A DNA stretch of 64,000 nt, from the NCBI GenBank assembly GCA_900110635.1, contig FOEK01000011.1, positions 62,001 to 126,000 of the forward strand. The letters are read 5' to 3'. The translations under genes were made by a program, and so were the position numbers. A model generated the notes under the pieces. It was not told the origin of the DNA, did no database searches, and saw nothing but the letters and a program-made list of their open reading frames with translations. Source of the stretch: Lachnospiraceae bacterium NE2001. Its GTDB lineage: Bacteria; Bacillota; Clostridia; Lachnospirales; Lachnospiraceae. Of the stretch, positions 1 to 7,650 are shown one piece after another. Numbering within the stretch: the stretch's first letter is position 1; each line of letters opens with the position of its first letter.

Positions 1-1
1 G

Positions 2-115
2 TCTGCACCAATTTTTGACGTAGCTGATTACGGAATCGTTGGAGATCTTAACAAGATCGTTCCACTTATTACAGAAGGAATTAAGGCTCGTAAGTCAGAA
101 GAAGAAGAGGATTAA
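2..115 (+). CDS. etfA: Electron transfer flavoprotein alpha subunit, C-terminal end (partial)
   Basis: The window opens inside this gene; only the last 37 codons are present, ending at TAA 113-115. The visible residues include [10 protein letters not shown], a C-terminal stretch typical of EtfA, which binds FAD and passes electrons between EtfB and acyl-CoA dehydrogenase. In butyrate-forming Clostridia EtfAB partners butyryl-CoA dehydrogenase, so the missing upstream region probably holds bcd-etfB; this is inferred from family knowledge. The protein ends in an acidic tail (SEEEED). A strong terminator follows, so this is the end of its operon. Confidence 0.85.
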   Translation, partial: SAPIFDVADYGIVGDLNKIVPLITEGIKARKSEEEED

Positions 116-132
116 GATAAAATGCTTTTATT

Positions 133-170
133 ACCCCTCAGACCTTTTAAGGTTTGAGGGGTATTTTATT
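133..170 (+). terminator. Rho-independent terminator after etfA
   Basis: Perfect 12-bp stem (133-144 with 151-162) around a 6-nt loop, followed by a T-rich tail. It separates etfA from the decarboxylase operon. Confidence 0.85.
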
Positions 171-240
171 ATCATAAAATGCTACTTGTTTGTTATTTTA
201 TGCTATGTTTTAACATTTTTCGGATTTTCGGTTATTGTGC

Positions 241-269
241 TTGATTTGAAGGGGGTAAATGCATATAAT
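241..269 (+). promoter_or_regulatory. Sigma-A type promoter for the decarboxylase operon
   Basis: TTGATT (241-246) and TATAAT (264-269) are separated by exactly 17 bp. It lies about 95 bp ahead of the first gene of the carboxyltransferase operon. The rest of the 116-363 gap shows no gene I can support; an open frame at 39-293 overlaps the etfA end and the terminator and is rejected. Confidence 0.6.
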
Positions 270-363
270 ATAAAAGGCGAAAATTGGTCCTAATGCTATA
301 TCTAGTGTTTTTTATGCTGGATGCTAAGGATTTTCACTAAATATATTTCAGGAGGAAAGTGTA

Positions 364-1773
364 ATGAGCGACAAGCTTAAACTGTCAGCAAGTGAGAGAA
401 TTGCCAGCTTACTTGATGACGCAAGTTTTGTTGAAATCGGTTCAGAGGTAAGTGCGAGAGCTACTGATTTCAACGAAGGGTCTCTCGATACTCCTAAGGA
501 CGGAGTGATCACTGGCTACGGACAGATCGGTGGAAGACTTGTATTTGTTTACAGTCAGGATTCAACTGTTCTTGGTGGTGCTATTGGAGAGATGCATGCC
601 AAGAAGATATCTCATATCTATGGCATGGCAATGAAGGTAGGTGCTCCGGTAATCGGACTGATCGATTGTGCAGGTCTGAGACTCCAGGAGGCTACAGATT
701 CACTTCACAGCTTTGGTGCACTTTATAAGAAGTTCACTATGGCGTCTGGTGTTATCCCACAGATCACAGCTATATTTGGAAATGCAGGAGGCGGAGCAGC
801 AGTTCTTACTTCACTTTCTGATTTTACTATAATGGTTGATTCAGCAAAGTTGTTTGTAAACAGCCCTAACGCAGTTGAGGGTAACTATGAGGAGAAGCTT
901 GATACCTCATCAGCTGAGTTTGTAAGCACTCATAGTAATATGATCGACAAGGTGTGCGACAGCGATGCATCTGCCCTTGCTGAGATTAGGAATCTTATCA
1001 CATTCCTCCCTTCAAATAATGACGATTTTGTAGACGGTGATACAGAGGATGATCTTAACAGAACAATTCCTGGTATCGATGGTTTTGCAGATGATGCTCG
1101 TAAGGTTATAGAGAGTATTGCAGATGATAATATCTTCTATGAGCTTAAGAAGGATTCAGGTGTTGATTTCGTTACTGGATTCATTAAGCTTGGTGGTTTC
1201 TCAGTTGCAGTTGTTGCAAACCAGGAAAAGAAGATGACAGCTATGGGTATCCGTAAGGCTGCTGGACTTGTAAGCTTTGCAGATGCATTTAACATTCCTG
1301 TACTTACTCTTACAAATGTAGATGGCTTCAACAATACACTTAACGACGAGCTTTATATATCAAAGGCTGGCGCTAAGCTTATCTCAGCTTTTGCTGTAGC
1401 TACAGTTCCTAAGGTAAATGTAGTTATCGGCAACGGCTTCGGAAGTGGATATCTTATGATGAATTCACGTTCCCTTGGAGCTGATGTTGTATATGCTTGG
1501 CCAAATGCTAAGATTGGTACTATGGATTCTAAGTATCTTGCAGAAATCCTTGCATCTGATGAGATTGCATCAAGCTCTGACAAGGTTGCTGCTATTAAGG
1601 AAACAGAGAAGAAGATTATTGATTCTCAGACTGGTGCTAAGGCTGCTGCAAGACGCGGCTATGTTGATGATGTTATCGAGCCTGATGCAACAAGAAAGAG
1701 AGTTATTGCAGCATTTGATATGCTTGCTACAAAGAGTGAAGATAGACCATATAAGAAGCACATTGCTTTCTAA
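364..1773 (+). CDS. Biotin-dependent acyl-CoA carboxyltransferase subunit (MmdA/12S-like)
   Basis: This 469-residue protein is a crotonase-fold carboxyltransferase of the MmdA/AccD family, which moves CO2 between an acyl-CoA and carboxybiotin. Family landmarks visible are SERIASLLDDASFVEIG near the start, the GVITGYG strand, a GNAGGGAA glycine-rich turn, FLPSNN, YAWP and a C-terminal YVDDVIEPDATRKRVIAA followed by KKH. It is about 40 residues shorter than methylmalonyl-CoA decarboxylase alpha. The two CoA-side loops are changed: the usual SGGARIQE is CAGLRLQE and the usual PGFLPG is VDGFNNT, so the acyl-CoA substrate cannot be assumed to be methylmalonyl-CoA. The start has AGGAGG 7 bp upstream. 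It heads an operon with a biotin carrier and OadB-type pump. Glutaconyl-, malonyl- or methylmalonyl-CoA are all possible substrates. Confidence 0.8.
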   Translation: MSDKLKLSASERIASLLDDASFVEIGSEVSARATDFNEGSLDTPKDGVITGYGQIGGRLVFVYSQDSTVLGGAIGEMHAKKISHIYGMAMKVGAPVIGLIDCAGLRLQEATDSLHSFGALYKKFTMASGVIPQITAIFGNAGGGAAVLTSLSDFTIMVDSAKLFVNSPNAVEGNYEEKLDTSSAEFVSTHSNMIDKVCDSDASALAEIRNLITFLPSNNDDFVDGDTEDDLNRTIPGIDGFADDARKVIESIADDNIFYELKKDSGVDFVTGFIKLGGFSVAVVANQEKKMTAMGIRKAAGLVSFADAFNIPVLTLTNVDGFNNTLNDELYISKAGAKLISAFAVATVPKVNVVIGNGFGSGYLMMNSRSLGADVVYAWPNAKIGTMDSKYLAEILASDEIASSSDKVAAIKETEKKIIDSQTGAKAAARRGYVDDVIEPDATRKRVIAAFDMLATKSEDRPYKKHIAF

Positions 1774-1786
1774 GGAGGAGTAATTA

Positions 1787-2824
1787 ATGAAGAAGATTAA
1801 GAAACTGCTCCTGCTTACTATGCTGTTGGCACTAGTTCTTTCTCTTACCGGATGTGGAAAAGAAGAGCCTGCTATTGCTGACAATCTCTACTATGAGGTT
1901 GATGCAAGATCTATGCAGAGTCTTACTCAGATGACCATCAATCAGTATAAATCTCTGGATGATGTTGCTAAGAAGTATTACCTTACTGATGGTAATAATC
2001 TTCAGCAGACTGCCGTTAAAGGTTTTGAGGCAGCCCAGACTACTGATCATGTTGGTAACTTTGAGAAGTTCCTTGAGGGAGAAGGCTCATATAAGATTAG
2101 AAATGGTGCTGATGGAAAGGTTGTTTTCTCTCAGTTTTGTAAGTATGAGCACAGAGTAGTTGAAGTAAAGATATCATATACTGAGAACTCTGCATTTGAA
2201 CTTGATAAAGAAAGACTTTATCAGGATCTATGCAGTCAGGCTGATCAGTACGGTATGGATGTAACACAGTATATCCCTGCTGTTTATGGTGAAGATCAGG
2301 AACTCGATATGACTTCTATGGACGGTTTCCTTGAGACCTGTCTTGGAAAATACTATAACGAGTTTAAGTATGTTGGTGAGGAATGTGAGGTAAGCCCTGT
2401 TTATTCTAAGAAGGAGCTTATTCAGAAGGCCGGCGTTAATACAGGTATTGGTATGGGCGTCGTATTCTGTGTACTCATATTCATATCATTTGTTATAAGT
2501 CTTCTGAAGTATCTGCCTATGCTTTTCGATAAGGATATCCGTAAGGAAAATGCTAAGAAGAAGCAGGCTCACGAGGATGCCAAGAAGAAGACTGAGGACA
2601 GAATTATAGCTGCCAGTGGTGTTAAGCCAGTAGCAAAGGCTGCACCGGTATCTGCTGCTGATGATTCAGAGGATCTTATGAATGATGCAGAGCTTGTTGC
2701 TGTTATCACTGCAGCTCTTTATGCTGCAACAAGTGGTGCCACAGGTGGTGCGGTTCGCGTACCTGCTTACACTGCAAGCAATGATAAGCTGGTTGTAAGA
2801 TCGATTAGAAGAGCAAAGAGATAA
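1787..2824 (+). CDS. Lipoprotein fused to an OadG-like gamma/delta subunit of the sodium-pumping decarboxylase
   Basis: The 345-residue protein starts with a lipoprotein signal peptide (basic KKIKK, hydrophobic core, lipobox LTGC with Cys23). About 190 residues of predicted extracellular domain follow, with no family I can name. A transmembrane helix lies around 219-245, then a charged, Ala/Pro linker on the cytoplasmic side. The C-terminus (ELVAVITAALYAAT...VVRSIRRAKR) matches the end of OadG/MmdD subunits, which attach the carboxyltransferase to the membrane subunit. Ordinary OadG is under 120 residues with a short outside part, so this is an enlarged version. It is 13 bp downstream of the carboxyltransferase with a strong AAGGAGG site. 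The OadG assignment rests on the C-terminal motif and operon position. Confidence 0.7.
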   Translation: MKKIKKLLLLTMLLALVLSLTGCGKEEPAIADNLYYEVDARSMQSLTQMTINQYKSLDDVAKKYYLTDGNNLQQTAVKGFEAAQTTDHVGNFEKFLEGEGSYKIRNGADGKVVFSQFCKYEHRVVEVKISYTENSAFELDKERLYQDLCSQADQYGMDVTQYIPAVYGEDQELDMTSMDGFLETCLGKYYNEFKYVGEECEVSPVYSKKELIQKAGVNTGIGMGVVFCVLIFISFVISLLKYLPMLFDKDIRKENAKKKQAHEDAKKKTEDRIIAASGVKPVAKAAPVSAADDSEDLMNDAELVAVITAALYAATSGATGGAVRVPAYTASNDKLVVRSIRRAKR

Positions 2825-2857
2825 CTGATATAGATATCTAATGGAGGATAATATAAA

Positions 2858-3244
2858 ATGAAAAATTATAAGATAACAGTTAATGGAACAACATATGATG
2901 TTGCTGTTGAAGAAGTTGGCGCAGGTGCAGCACCTGCAGTTTCAGCTCCAGTAGCAGCACCAGCCGCAGCTCCTGCTCCTGCAGCAGCACCTGCACCAGC
3001 TGCTAAGCCAGCAGCTTCAGGTTCACAGGGTTCAGTCGTAGTATCTGCACCAATGCCTGGTAAGATTCTTGCAGTTAAGACTGAGGTTGGTAAGGCAGTT
3101 AAGAAGGGCGATGTTCTTCTCGTTCTTGAAGCTATGAAGATGGAAAATGAGATCGTTGCTCCTGAGGATGGAACAGTAGCATCTGTTGATGTAACTGTTG
3201 GTGCTTCAGTTGAGTCTGGCGATACACTTGCAACACTTGATTAA
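2858..3244 (+). CDS. Biotin carboxyl carrier protein of the decarboxylase complex (MmdC/GcdC type)
   Basis: 128 residues: a short N-terminal beta segment, an Ala/Pro linker at roughly 22-55, and a biotinyl domain at 58-128. The biotinylation motif EAMKMENE is present, with Lys94 as the predicted biotin attachment site. The protein carries CO2 on biotin from the soluble carboxyltransferase to the membrane decarboxylase. It sits between the OadG-like and OadB-like genes, the usual order for glutaconyl-, methylmalonyl-CoA and oxaloacetate decarboxylase operons. The flexible linker lets the biotin swing between active sites. Identity is firm; which acyl-CoA it serves is not. Confidence 0.92.
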   Translation: MKNYKITVNGTTYDVAVEEVGAGAAPAVSAPVAAPAAAPAPAAAPAPAAKPAASGSQGSVVVSAPMPGKILAVKTEVGKAVKKGDVLLVLEAMKMENEIVAPEDGTVASVDVTVGASVESGDTLATLD

Positions 3245-3282
3245 TTAGTATCTTTATACTTTGAGAGAGGAAAACAAATACA

Positions 3283-4404
3283 ATGAAAGAGATAATATTA
3301 AATCTTGCCAGTCAGACAGGATTTGCTACTCTCGATTGGAAGAACTACATTATGATACTTGTTGCATTTGTATTCATGTATCTTGCAATCGCTAAAGGGT
3401 TTGAGCCACTCCTGCTTGTACCGATCTCCTTCGGTATGTTTCTGGTAAATATGTTTCCTGGCATTATAGAAGAGGGTGGACTTCTCCATTACTTCTATAT
3501 GCTGGATGAATGGAGTATTCTTCCTTCACTCATCTTCATGGGTGTTGGCGCTATGACGGACTTTGGACCGCTCATTGCGTATCCGCCGAGCTTCATATTG
3601 GGAGCTGCGGCGCAGTTCGGTATCTATGGTGCTTACTTCCTTGCTATAGCATTTGGCTTTACTGGAAAGGAAGCAGCAGCTATTTCAATCATCGGTGGTG
3701 CTGATGGTCCTACATCTATCTTCCTTGCTGGTAAGCTTGGAATGGGTGATACACTTCTTGGACCTATCGCAGTTGCAGCATATTCATATATGTCACTTGT
3801 ACCTGTTATTCAGCCACCATTTATGAAGCTTTTCACAACCAAGAAGGAGAGGCTTATACGTATGCCTCAGCTTCGTAAGGTAACAAAGCTTGAGAAGATT
3901 ATCTTCCCTATAGTTGTTACTCTCGTGGTTGTTATGATCCTTCCTACAACAGCTCCACTTGTTGGTATGCTGATGCTTGGAAATCTTTTCAGAGAGTCTG
4001 GAGTTGTTAAGCAGCTTACTGAGACAGCATCAAATGCAATGATGTATATCGTTGTTATCATGCTTGGTACATCAGTAGGTGCTACAACAAGTGCAGAAGC
4101 ATTCCTTCAGATTTCTACACTTAAGATAGTTCTTCTTGGACTTATTGCATTCTCACTTGGTACCACAGCGGGTGTCTTGTTCGGTAAGCTTATGTGTCTT
4201 GTCACGAAGGGCAAAGTTAATCCGCTTATTGGTTCAGCCGGAGTTTCCGCTGTACCTATGGCTGCCAGAGTTTCGCAGAAGGTTGCGGCTGAGTATGATC
4301 CAACCAACTTCCTGCTGATGAATGCTATGGGACCTAATGTTGCCGGTGTTATTGGTACTGCGGTTGCCGCGGGTACGTTTATGGCGATATTTAACGTCCA
4401 TTAG
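3283..4404 (+). CDS. Sodium-pumping decarboxylase beta subunit (OadB/MmdB/GcdB family)
   Basis: A 373-residue, very hydrophobic multispanning membrane protein. The family signature [15 protein letters not shown] is visible; its Asp is essential for carboxybiotin decarboxylation and Na+ transport in studied OadB proteins. The C-terminus [16 protein letters not shown] is also typical. Its role is to decarboxylate carboxybiotin and export Na+, storing decarboxylation energy as a sodium gradient. It lies 38 bp after the biotin carrier. Copy A of a structured repeat separates it from the next gene of the cluster. Confidence 0.92.
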   Translation: MKEIILNLASQTGFATLDWKNYIMILVAFVFMYLAIAKGFEPLLLVPISFGMFLVNMFPGIIEEGGLLHYFYMLDEWSILPSLIFMGVGAMTDFGPLIAYPPSFILGAAAQFGIYGAYFLAIAFGFTGKEAAAISIIGGADGPTSIFLAGKLGMGDTLLGPIAVAAYSYMSLVPVIQPPFMKLFTTKKERLIRMPQLRKVTKLEKIIFPIVVTLVVVMILPTTAPLVGMLMLGNLFRESGVVKQLTETASNAMMYIVVIMLGTSVGATTSAEAFLQISTLKIVLLGLIAFSLGTTAGVLFGKLMCLVTKGKVNPLIGSAGVSAVPMAARVSQKVAAEYDPTNFLLMNAMGPNVAGVIGTAVAAGTFMAIFNVH

Positions 4405-4420
4405 TCAAATAATTACGCTC

Positions 4421-4590
4421 ATTGTTTGACAGAATGATTTCTCGACAACGCTTGCGCTCAGTGCGGGTAACCCCTAGCGGACCGCTCAGCTAAAGCTTCG
4501 CTCGCTAAGCTCTCAGCCACCTCCTTTGTCGGTGTCTGAATCGCTAAGCGCCGAGACCCGCAATGGTCTCGAAATCATTTGTCAAGCAAT
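4421..4590 (+). repeat. Structured intergenic repeat, copy A (pairs with copy B at 41441-41590)
   Basis: The core at 4439-4571 is closely similar to 41458-41571, with shared blocks such as CGCTCGCTAAGCTCTC and GGTGTCTGAATCGCTAAGCG. The outer arms 4421-4441 and 4571-4590 are complementary to each other (ATTG-TTGACA-AATGATTTC pairing) but are unlike the arms of copy B, which also pair internally. An inner stem TGCGGGT (4462-4468) with ACCCGCA (4556-4562) is replaced in copy B by TGTGGG/CCCACA, a compensatory C-G to T-A change. It fills the 225-bp gap between two operon genes. It could be a MITE-like element or a structured RNA. Confidence 0.75.
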
Positions 4591-4629
4591 TCGCTGTTTG
4601 TTAAATATACTTAGAAAGGAAATATTAAA

Positions 4630-6036
4630 ATGTCAGAAATTAAGAAGCTTGGCATTACTGAGACTGTCCTCCGTGACGCGCATCAGTCACTGATCGCAAC
4701 TCGTATGCCAACAGAAGAGATGCTTCCAATCATAGATAAGATGGATCAGGTTGGTTATCACTCAGTTGAGTGTTGGGGTGGAGCAACATTTGATGCCTGC
4801 CTTAGATTCCTTAAGGAAGATCCATGGGATAGACTTCGTAAGCTTAAGGATGGCTTCAAGAATACAAAGCTTCAGATGCTCTTCAGAGGTCAGAATATCC
4901 TTGGTTACAGACCATATGCAGATGATGTTGTAGAGTACTTCGTTCAGAAGTCTATTGCAAATGGTATTGATATTATCCGTATCTTTGACTGTCTCAATGA
5001 TCTTCGTAATCTTGAGACTGCAGTTAAGGCTACAAACAAGGAAGGCGGTCACGCTCAGATCGCACTTTCATATACACTTGGAGATGCTTACACACTTGAT
5101 TACTGGAAGGATACTGCTAGACGTATCGAGGAGATGGGTGCTAACTCAATCTGTATCAAGGATATGTCAGGACTTCTCGTTCCATATGAGGCAGAGAGAC
5201 TTGTTAAGGCTCTTAAGGAGGGATCAAATCTTCCAATTCAGCTTCATACTCATTACACATCAGGTGTTGCTGCTATGACTTACCTCAAGGCTGCAGAGGC
5301 TGGTGTTGATGTAATCGATACAGCTATTTCTCCTTTTGCTCTTGGTACATCTCAGCCTGCTACTGAGGTTATGGTTGAGACCTTCAAGGGTACAGACAGA
5401 GATACTGGACTTGATCAGAATCTTCTTGCTGAGATTGCTGAGTACTTCAGACCTTACAGAGAAGAGTGCCTTGAGTCAGGTCTTATGAGCACAAAGATTC
5501 TTGGTGTTAATATTAAGACACTTCTTTACCAGGTACCTGGTGGTATGCTTTCAAACCTTGTATCACAGCTCAAGGAAGCAAAGCAGGATGACAAGCTTCA
5601 GGAGGTTCTTGAAGAGGTTCCACGTGTTCGTAAGGACTTCGGTGAGCCACCACTTGTTACACCTTCATCACAGATTGTTGGTACACAGGCAGTTCTCAAT
5701 GTCCTTATGGGTGAGAGATATAAGATGATCACTAAAGAGTCTAAGGATCTTCTTGCTGGAAAGTATGGACAGACAATTAAGCCATTTAACCCAGAGGTAC
5801 AGAAGAAGGCTATTGGTGATACAGTTCCTATAACACATAGACCTGCAGATGATATTGAGCCAGAGCTTGATAAGCTTCGTGAGGAGATCAAGCAGTACAG
5901 CCAGCAGGATGAGGATGTGCTTTCATACGCACTGTTCCCACAGGTTGCTACAGAGTTCTTCAAGTATAGAGAGGCTCAGCAGACAGGCGTTGATATGTCT
6001 AAGGCTGACACAACTAACAAAACTTATCCAGCATAA
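4630..6036 (+). CDS. oadA: Oxaloacetate decarboxylase alpha / pyruvate carboxylase subunit B-type carboxyltransferase (no biotin domain)
   Basis: 468 residues, forming the TIM-barrel carboxyltransferase that moves CO2 between oxaloacetate or pyruvate and biotin, plus the conserved PYC/OADA C-terminal region. Visible catalytic features are TETVLRDAHQS with metal ligand Asp16, metal-binding His206 and His208 in LHTHYTSG, and a candidate carboxylated Lys177 in CIKDMSGL. It lacks the C-terminal biotinyl domain of full OadA (about 590 residues), so it must use the separate carrier at 2858-3244. This resembles the 5S subunit of propionibacterial transcarboxylase. It follows the structured repeat and has AGAAAGGA upstream of its start. 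Having both carboxyltransferases in one cluster suggests a transcarboxylase or a dual-input sodium pump. Confidence 0.85.
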   Translation: MSEIKKLGITETVLRDAHQSLIATRMPTEEMLPIIDKMDQVGYHSVECWGGATFDACLRFLKEDPWDRLRKLKDGFKNTKLQMLFRGQNILGYRPYADDVVEYFVQKSIANGIDIIRIFDCLNDLRNLETAVKATNKEGGHAQIALSYTLGDAYTLDYWKDTARRIEEMGANSICIKDMSGLLVPYEAERLVKALKEGSNLPIQLHTHYTSGVAAMTYLKAAEAGVDVIDTAISPFALGTSQPATEVMVETFKGTDRDTGLDQNLLAEIAEYFRPYREECLESGLMSTKILGVNIKTLLYQVPGGMLSNLVSQLKEAKQDDKLQEVLEEVPRVRKDFGEPPLVTPSSQIVGTQAVLNVLMGERYKMITKESKDLLAGKYGQTIKPFNPEVQKKAIGDTVPITHRPADDIEPELDKLREEIKQYSQQDEDVLSYALFPQVATEFFKYREAQQTGVDMSKADTTNKTYPA

Positions 6037-6039
6037 ATA

Positions 6040-6066
6040 ACCAATTGGGGACGGTTCTCAAATGGT
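6040..6066 (+). repeat. GGGGAC-core palindromic element R1
   Basis: Imperfect palindrome with arms ACCAATTG/CAAATGGT around GGGGACGG, beginning 4 bp after the oadA stop codon. It is a member of the dispersed family also seen at 7561, 15417, 44828, 47380, 57206 and 58592. Confidence 0.6.
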
Positions 6067-6073
6067 GATATTT

Positions 6074-6112
6074 CCCGAGATACGACTTATGTATCTCGGG
6101 ATTTTTTATTTT
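6074..6112 (+). terminator. Terminator of the decarboxylase cluster
   Basis: 10-bp perfect stem CCCGAGATAC (6074-6083) with GTATCTCGGG (6091-6100), 7-nt loop, then a run rich in T. Confidence 0.9.
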
Positions 6113-6130
6113 GGTTTATAATCATTTTCA

Positions 6131-6159
6131 TTGTAGATGGAGGAGAGTTTTGGTATATT
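6131..6159 (+). promoter_or_regulatory. Probable promoter of the FAD oxidoreductase gene
   Basis: TTGTAG (6131-6136), 17-bp spacer, TATATT (6154-6159) preceded by TGG, giving an extended -10. It lies 37 bp ahead of the coding region. Confidence 0.4.
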
Positions 6160-6196
6160 TATATACGTTAGCAGTTATATATAATTACAGGGATTT

Positions 6197-7558
6197 ATGA
6201 TGAAGAAAATGATAATTATTGGCGGTGGAGCTGCTGGCATGATGACGGCGATTAAAGCTTCGGACCGCTATAGTGTTACTGTAATAGAAAAGAATGATCG
6301 CCCAGGAAAGAAGCTGTATATTACGGGTAAGGGTCGCTGTAATGTGACTAATGATTCGGATGAGGAAACATTTTTAAAGAATGTAGTAACCAATCCGAAG
6401 TTTCTTTATAGTGCCATATATTCATATAACCAATCGGCTGTGATCACTGATTTTGAAAGCTGGGGGGTTAGACTTAAGACTGAGCGCGGAAACCGTGTGT
6501 TTCCTGAATCGGATCATTCTTCTGATATCATCAAAGCACTAAGACAGCAGCTGGAAAAAAGAAAGATAGAGGTTATCTATAATTCTGAAGTAGTTGATAT
6601 TATCACTGAAGAATACGAATCAGATGAGTCATCAAAAGAAAAGTACCTGAGACAAGCGACCGGAGTTTTAGTGCACGATCTAAACAAAAGAAATGCGGGT
6701 ACTTACCAGCTGTCAGCAGATGTTATTGTTATAGCGACAGGCGGCTGCAGCTATGAGGCAACAGGTTCCACTGGCGATGGCTATGATTATATATATAAAA
6801 TAAATGCCTTGTTACCGGATTCTGATTCCTTTATAGCAGTTGAACCAAGAAGGCCGTCTCTTGTTCCTATAGAAACAAAAGAGAAGTTTGTAAAGGGTAT
6901 GATGGGTCTTTCTCTTAAGAATGTGTCTCTTAAGGTTATAGCATCTAAATCTGCTTATAATCTTAAGAAAGATAAGATTATATATGAGGAATTAGGTGAA
7001 ATGCTTTTTACCCATTTCGGAGTTAGCGGCCCTCTTTGTCTCTCGGCTTCCTCGTATATCAGTTCGTTTGCGGCTAAGGAATTGGCTAAGCATAACAATG
7101 AGTTTGACTATGGTGGCTTAACGCTGGAGATTGACCTTAAACCGGGACTTTCTGAAGAAGATCTGGATAGACGATTGCTTCGAGATTTTGAAGAATACCA
7201 CAACAGAGATTTTCAGAATAGCCTGGGGAAATTGCTTCCAAGACTACTCATTCCAGTAATTATAGATAAAAGCGGGATAAAGCCGGAGAAGAAGGTTAAC
7301 AGTATAACAGCTGAGGAAAGAGCAAAGCTGTTACAGGTGTTAAAGCATTTTACACTTACCGTTAAGAAGTTGAGAGGCTTTGATGAAGCTATAATAACTG
7401 GCGGAGGTATCTCAGTTAAAGAGATAAATCCACAGAATATGGAACTGAAGAAGGTAAAGAATCTAAGGGCTGCAGGTGAAGTGATAGACTGTGATGCACT
7501 TACTGGAGGCTTCAATCTCCAGATAGCGTGGTCCACAGCCTACCTTGCAGCCGAATAA
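6197..7558 (+). CDS. NAD(P)/FAD-dependent oxidoreductase, BaiN/HI0933 family
   Basis: 453-residue flavoprotein. The N-terminus has the dinucleotide-binding motif IIIGGGAAGMMTAI (GGGxxG), followed by KKLYITGKGRCNVTND, a hallmark of the HI0933/BaiN family. The C-terminus has the second FAD-contact region ITGGGISVKEINPQNMELKKV and GGFNLQIAWSTAYLAAE. Members are often annotated as uncharacterised flavoproteins or BaiN-like reductases; the substrate here is unknown. In Clostridia this gene commonly lies just upstream of cmk and ispH-rpsA; here a repeat and a fructokinase gene lie in between. Two adjacent ATGs (6197, 6200) could start translation. Confidence 0.85.
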   Translation: MMKKMIIIGGGAAGMMTAIKASDRYSVTVIEKNDRPGKKLYITGKGRCNVTNDSDEETFLKNVVTNPKFLYSAIYSYNQSAVITDFESWGVRLKTERGNRVFPESDHSSDIIKALRQQLEKRKIEVIYNSEVVDIITEEYESDESSKEKYLRQATGVLVHDLNKRNAGTYQLSADVIVIATGGCSYEATGSTGDGYDYIYKINALLPDSDSFIAVEPRRPSLVPIETKEKFVKGMMGLSLKNVSLKVIASKSAYNLKKDKIIYEELGEMLFTHFGVSGPLCLSASSYISSFAAKELAKHNNEFDYGGLTLEIDLKPGLSEEDLDRRLLRDFEEYHNRDFQNSLGKLLPRLLIPVIIDKSGIKPEKKVNSITAEERAKLLQVLKHFTLTVKKLRGFDEAIITGGGISVKEINPQNMELKKVKNLRAAGEVIDCDALTGGFNLQIAWSTAYLAAE

Positions 7559-7627
7559 AATGTGCAAAAGGGGACGGACCTATGTGCAATGGGGACATAT
7601 GTGCAATGGGGACAGACCCCATTGCAC
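7559..7627 (+). repeat. GGGGAC-core palindromic element R2 (triple unit)
   Basis: Starts directly after the stop codon of the flavoprotein gene. Three successive units begin TGTGCAAAAGGGGAC, TGTGCAATGGGGAC and TGTGCAATGGGGACAG. The last closes as a perfect hairpin with CCCCATTGCAC ending at 7627. There is no T-run, so it is not an obvious terminator. Confidence 0.8.
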
Positions 7628-7650
7628 CTTGCGAGTGAAGGAGATAAGGT

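Noticed and set aside
39-293. 84-codon + strand open frame at the window start
   Set aside because: It overlaps the etfA coding end, its terminator and the operon promoter, and lacks a family match or ribosome site.
4405-4629. Small protein gene in the gap before oadA
   Set aside because: The gap is filled by the structured repeat and no open frame with a ribosome site is seen.
7559-7627. Repeated TGTGCAATGGGGAC units considered as a CRISPR array
   Set aside because: Units are adjacent, differ in length, form one palindrome and recur singly elsewhere in the window.
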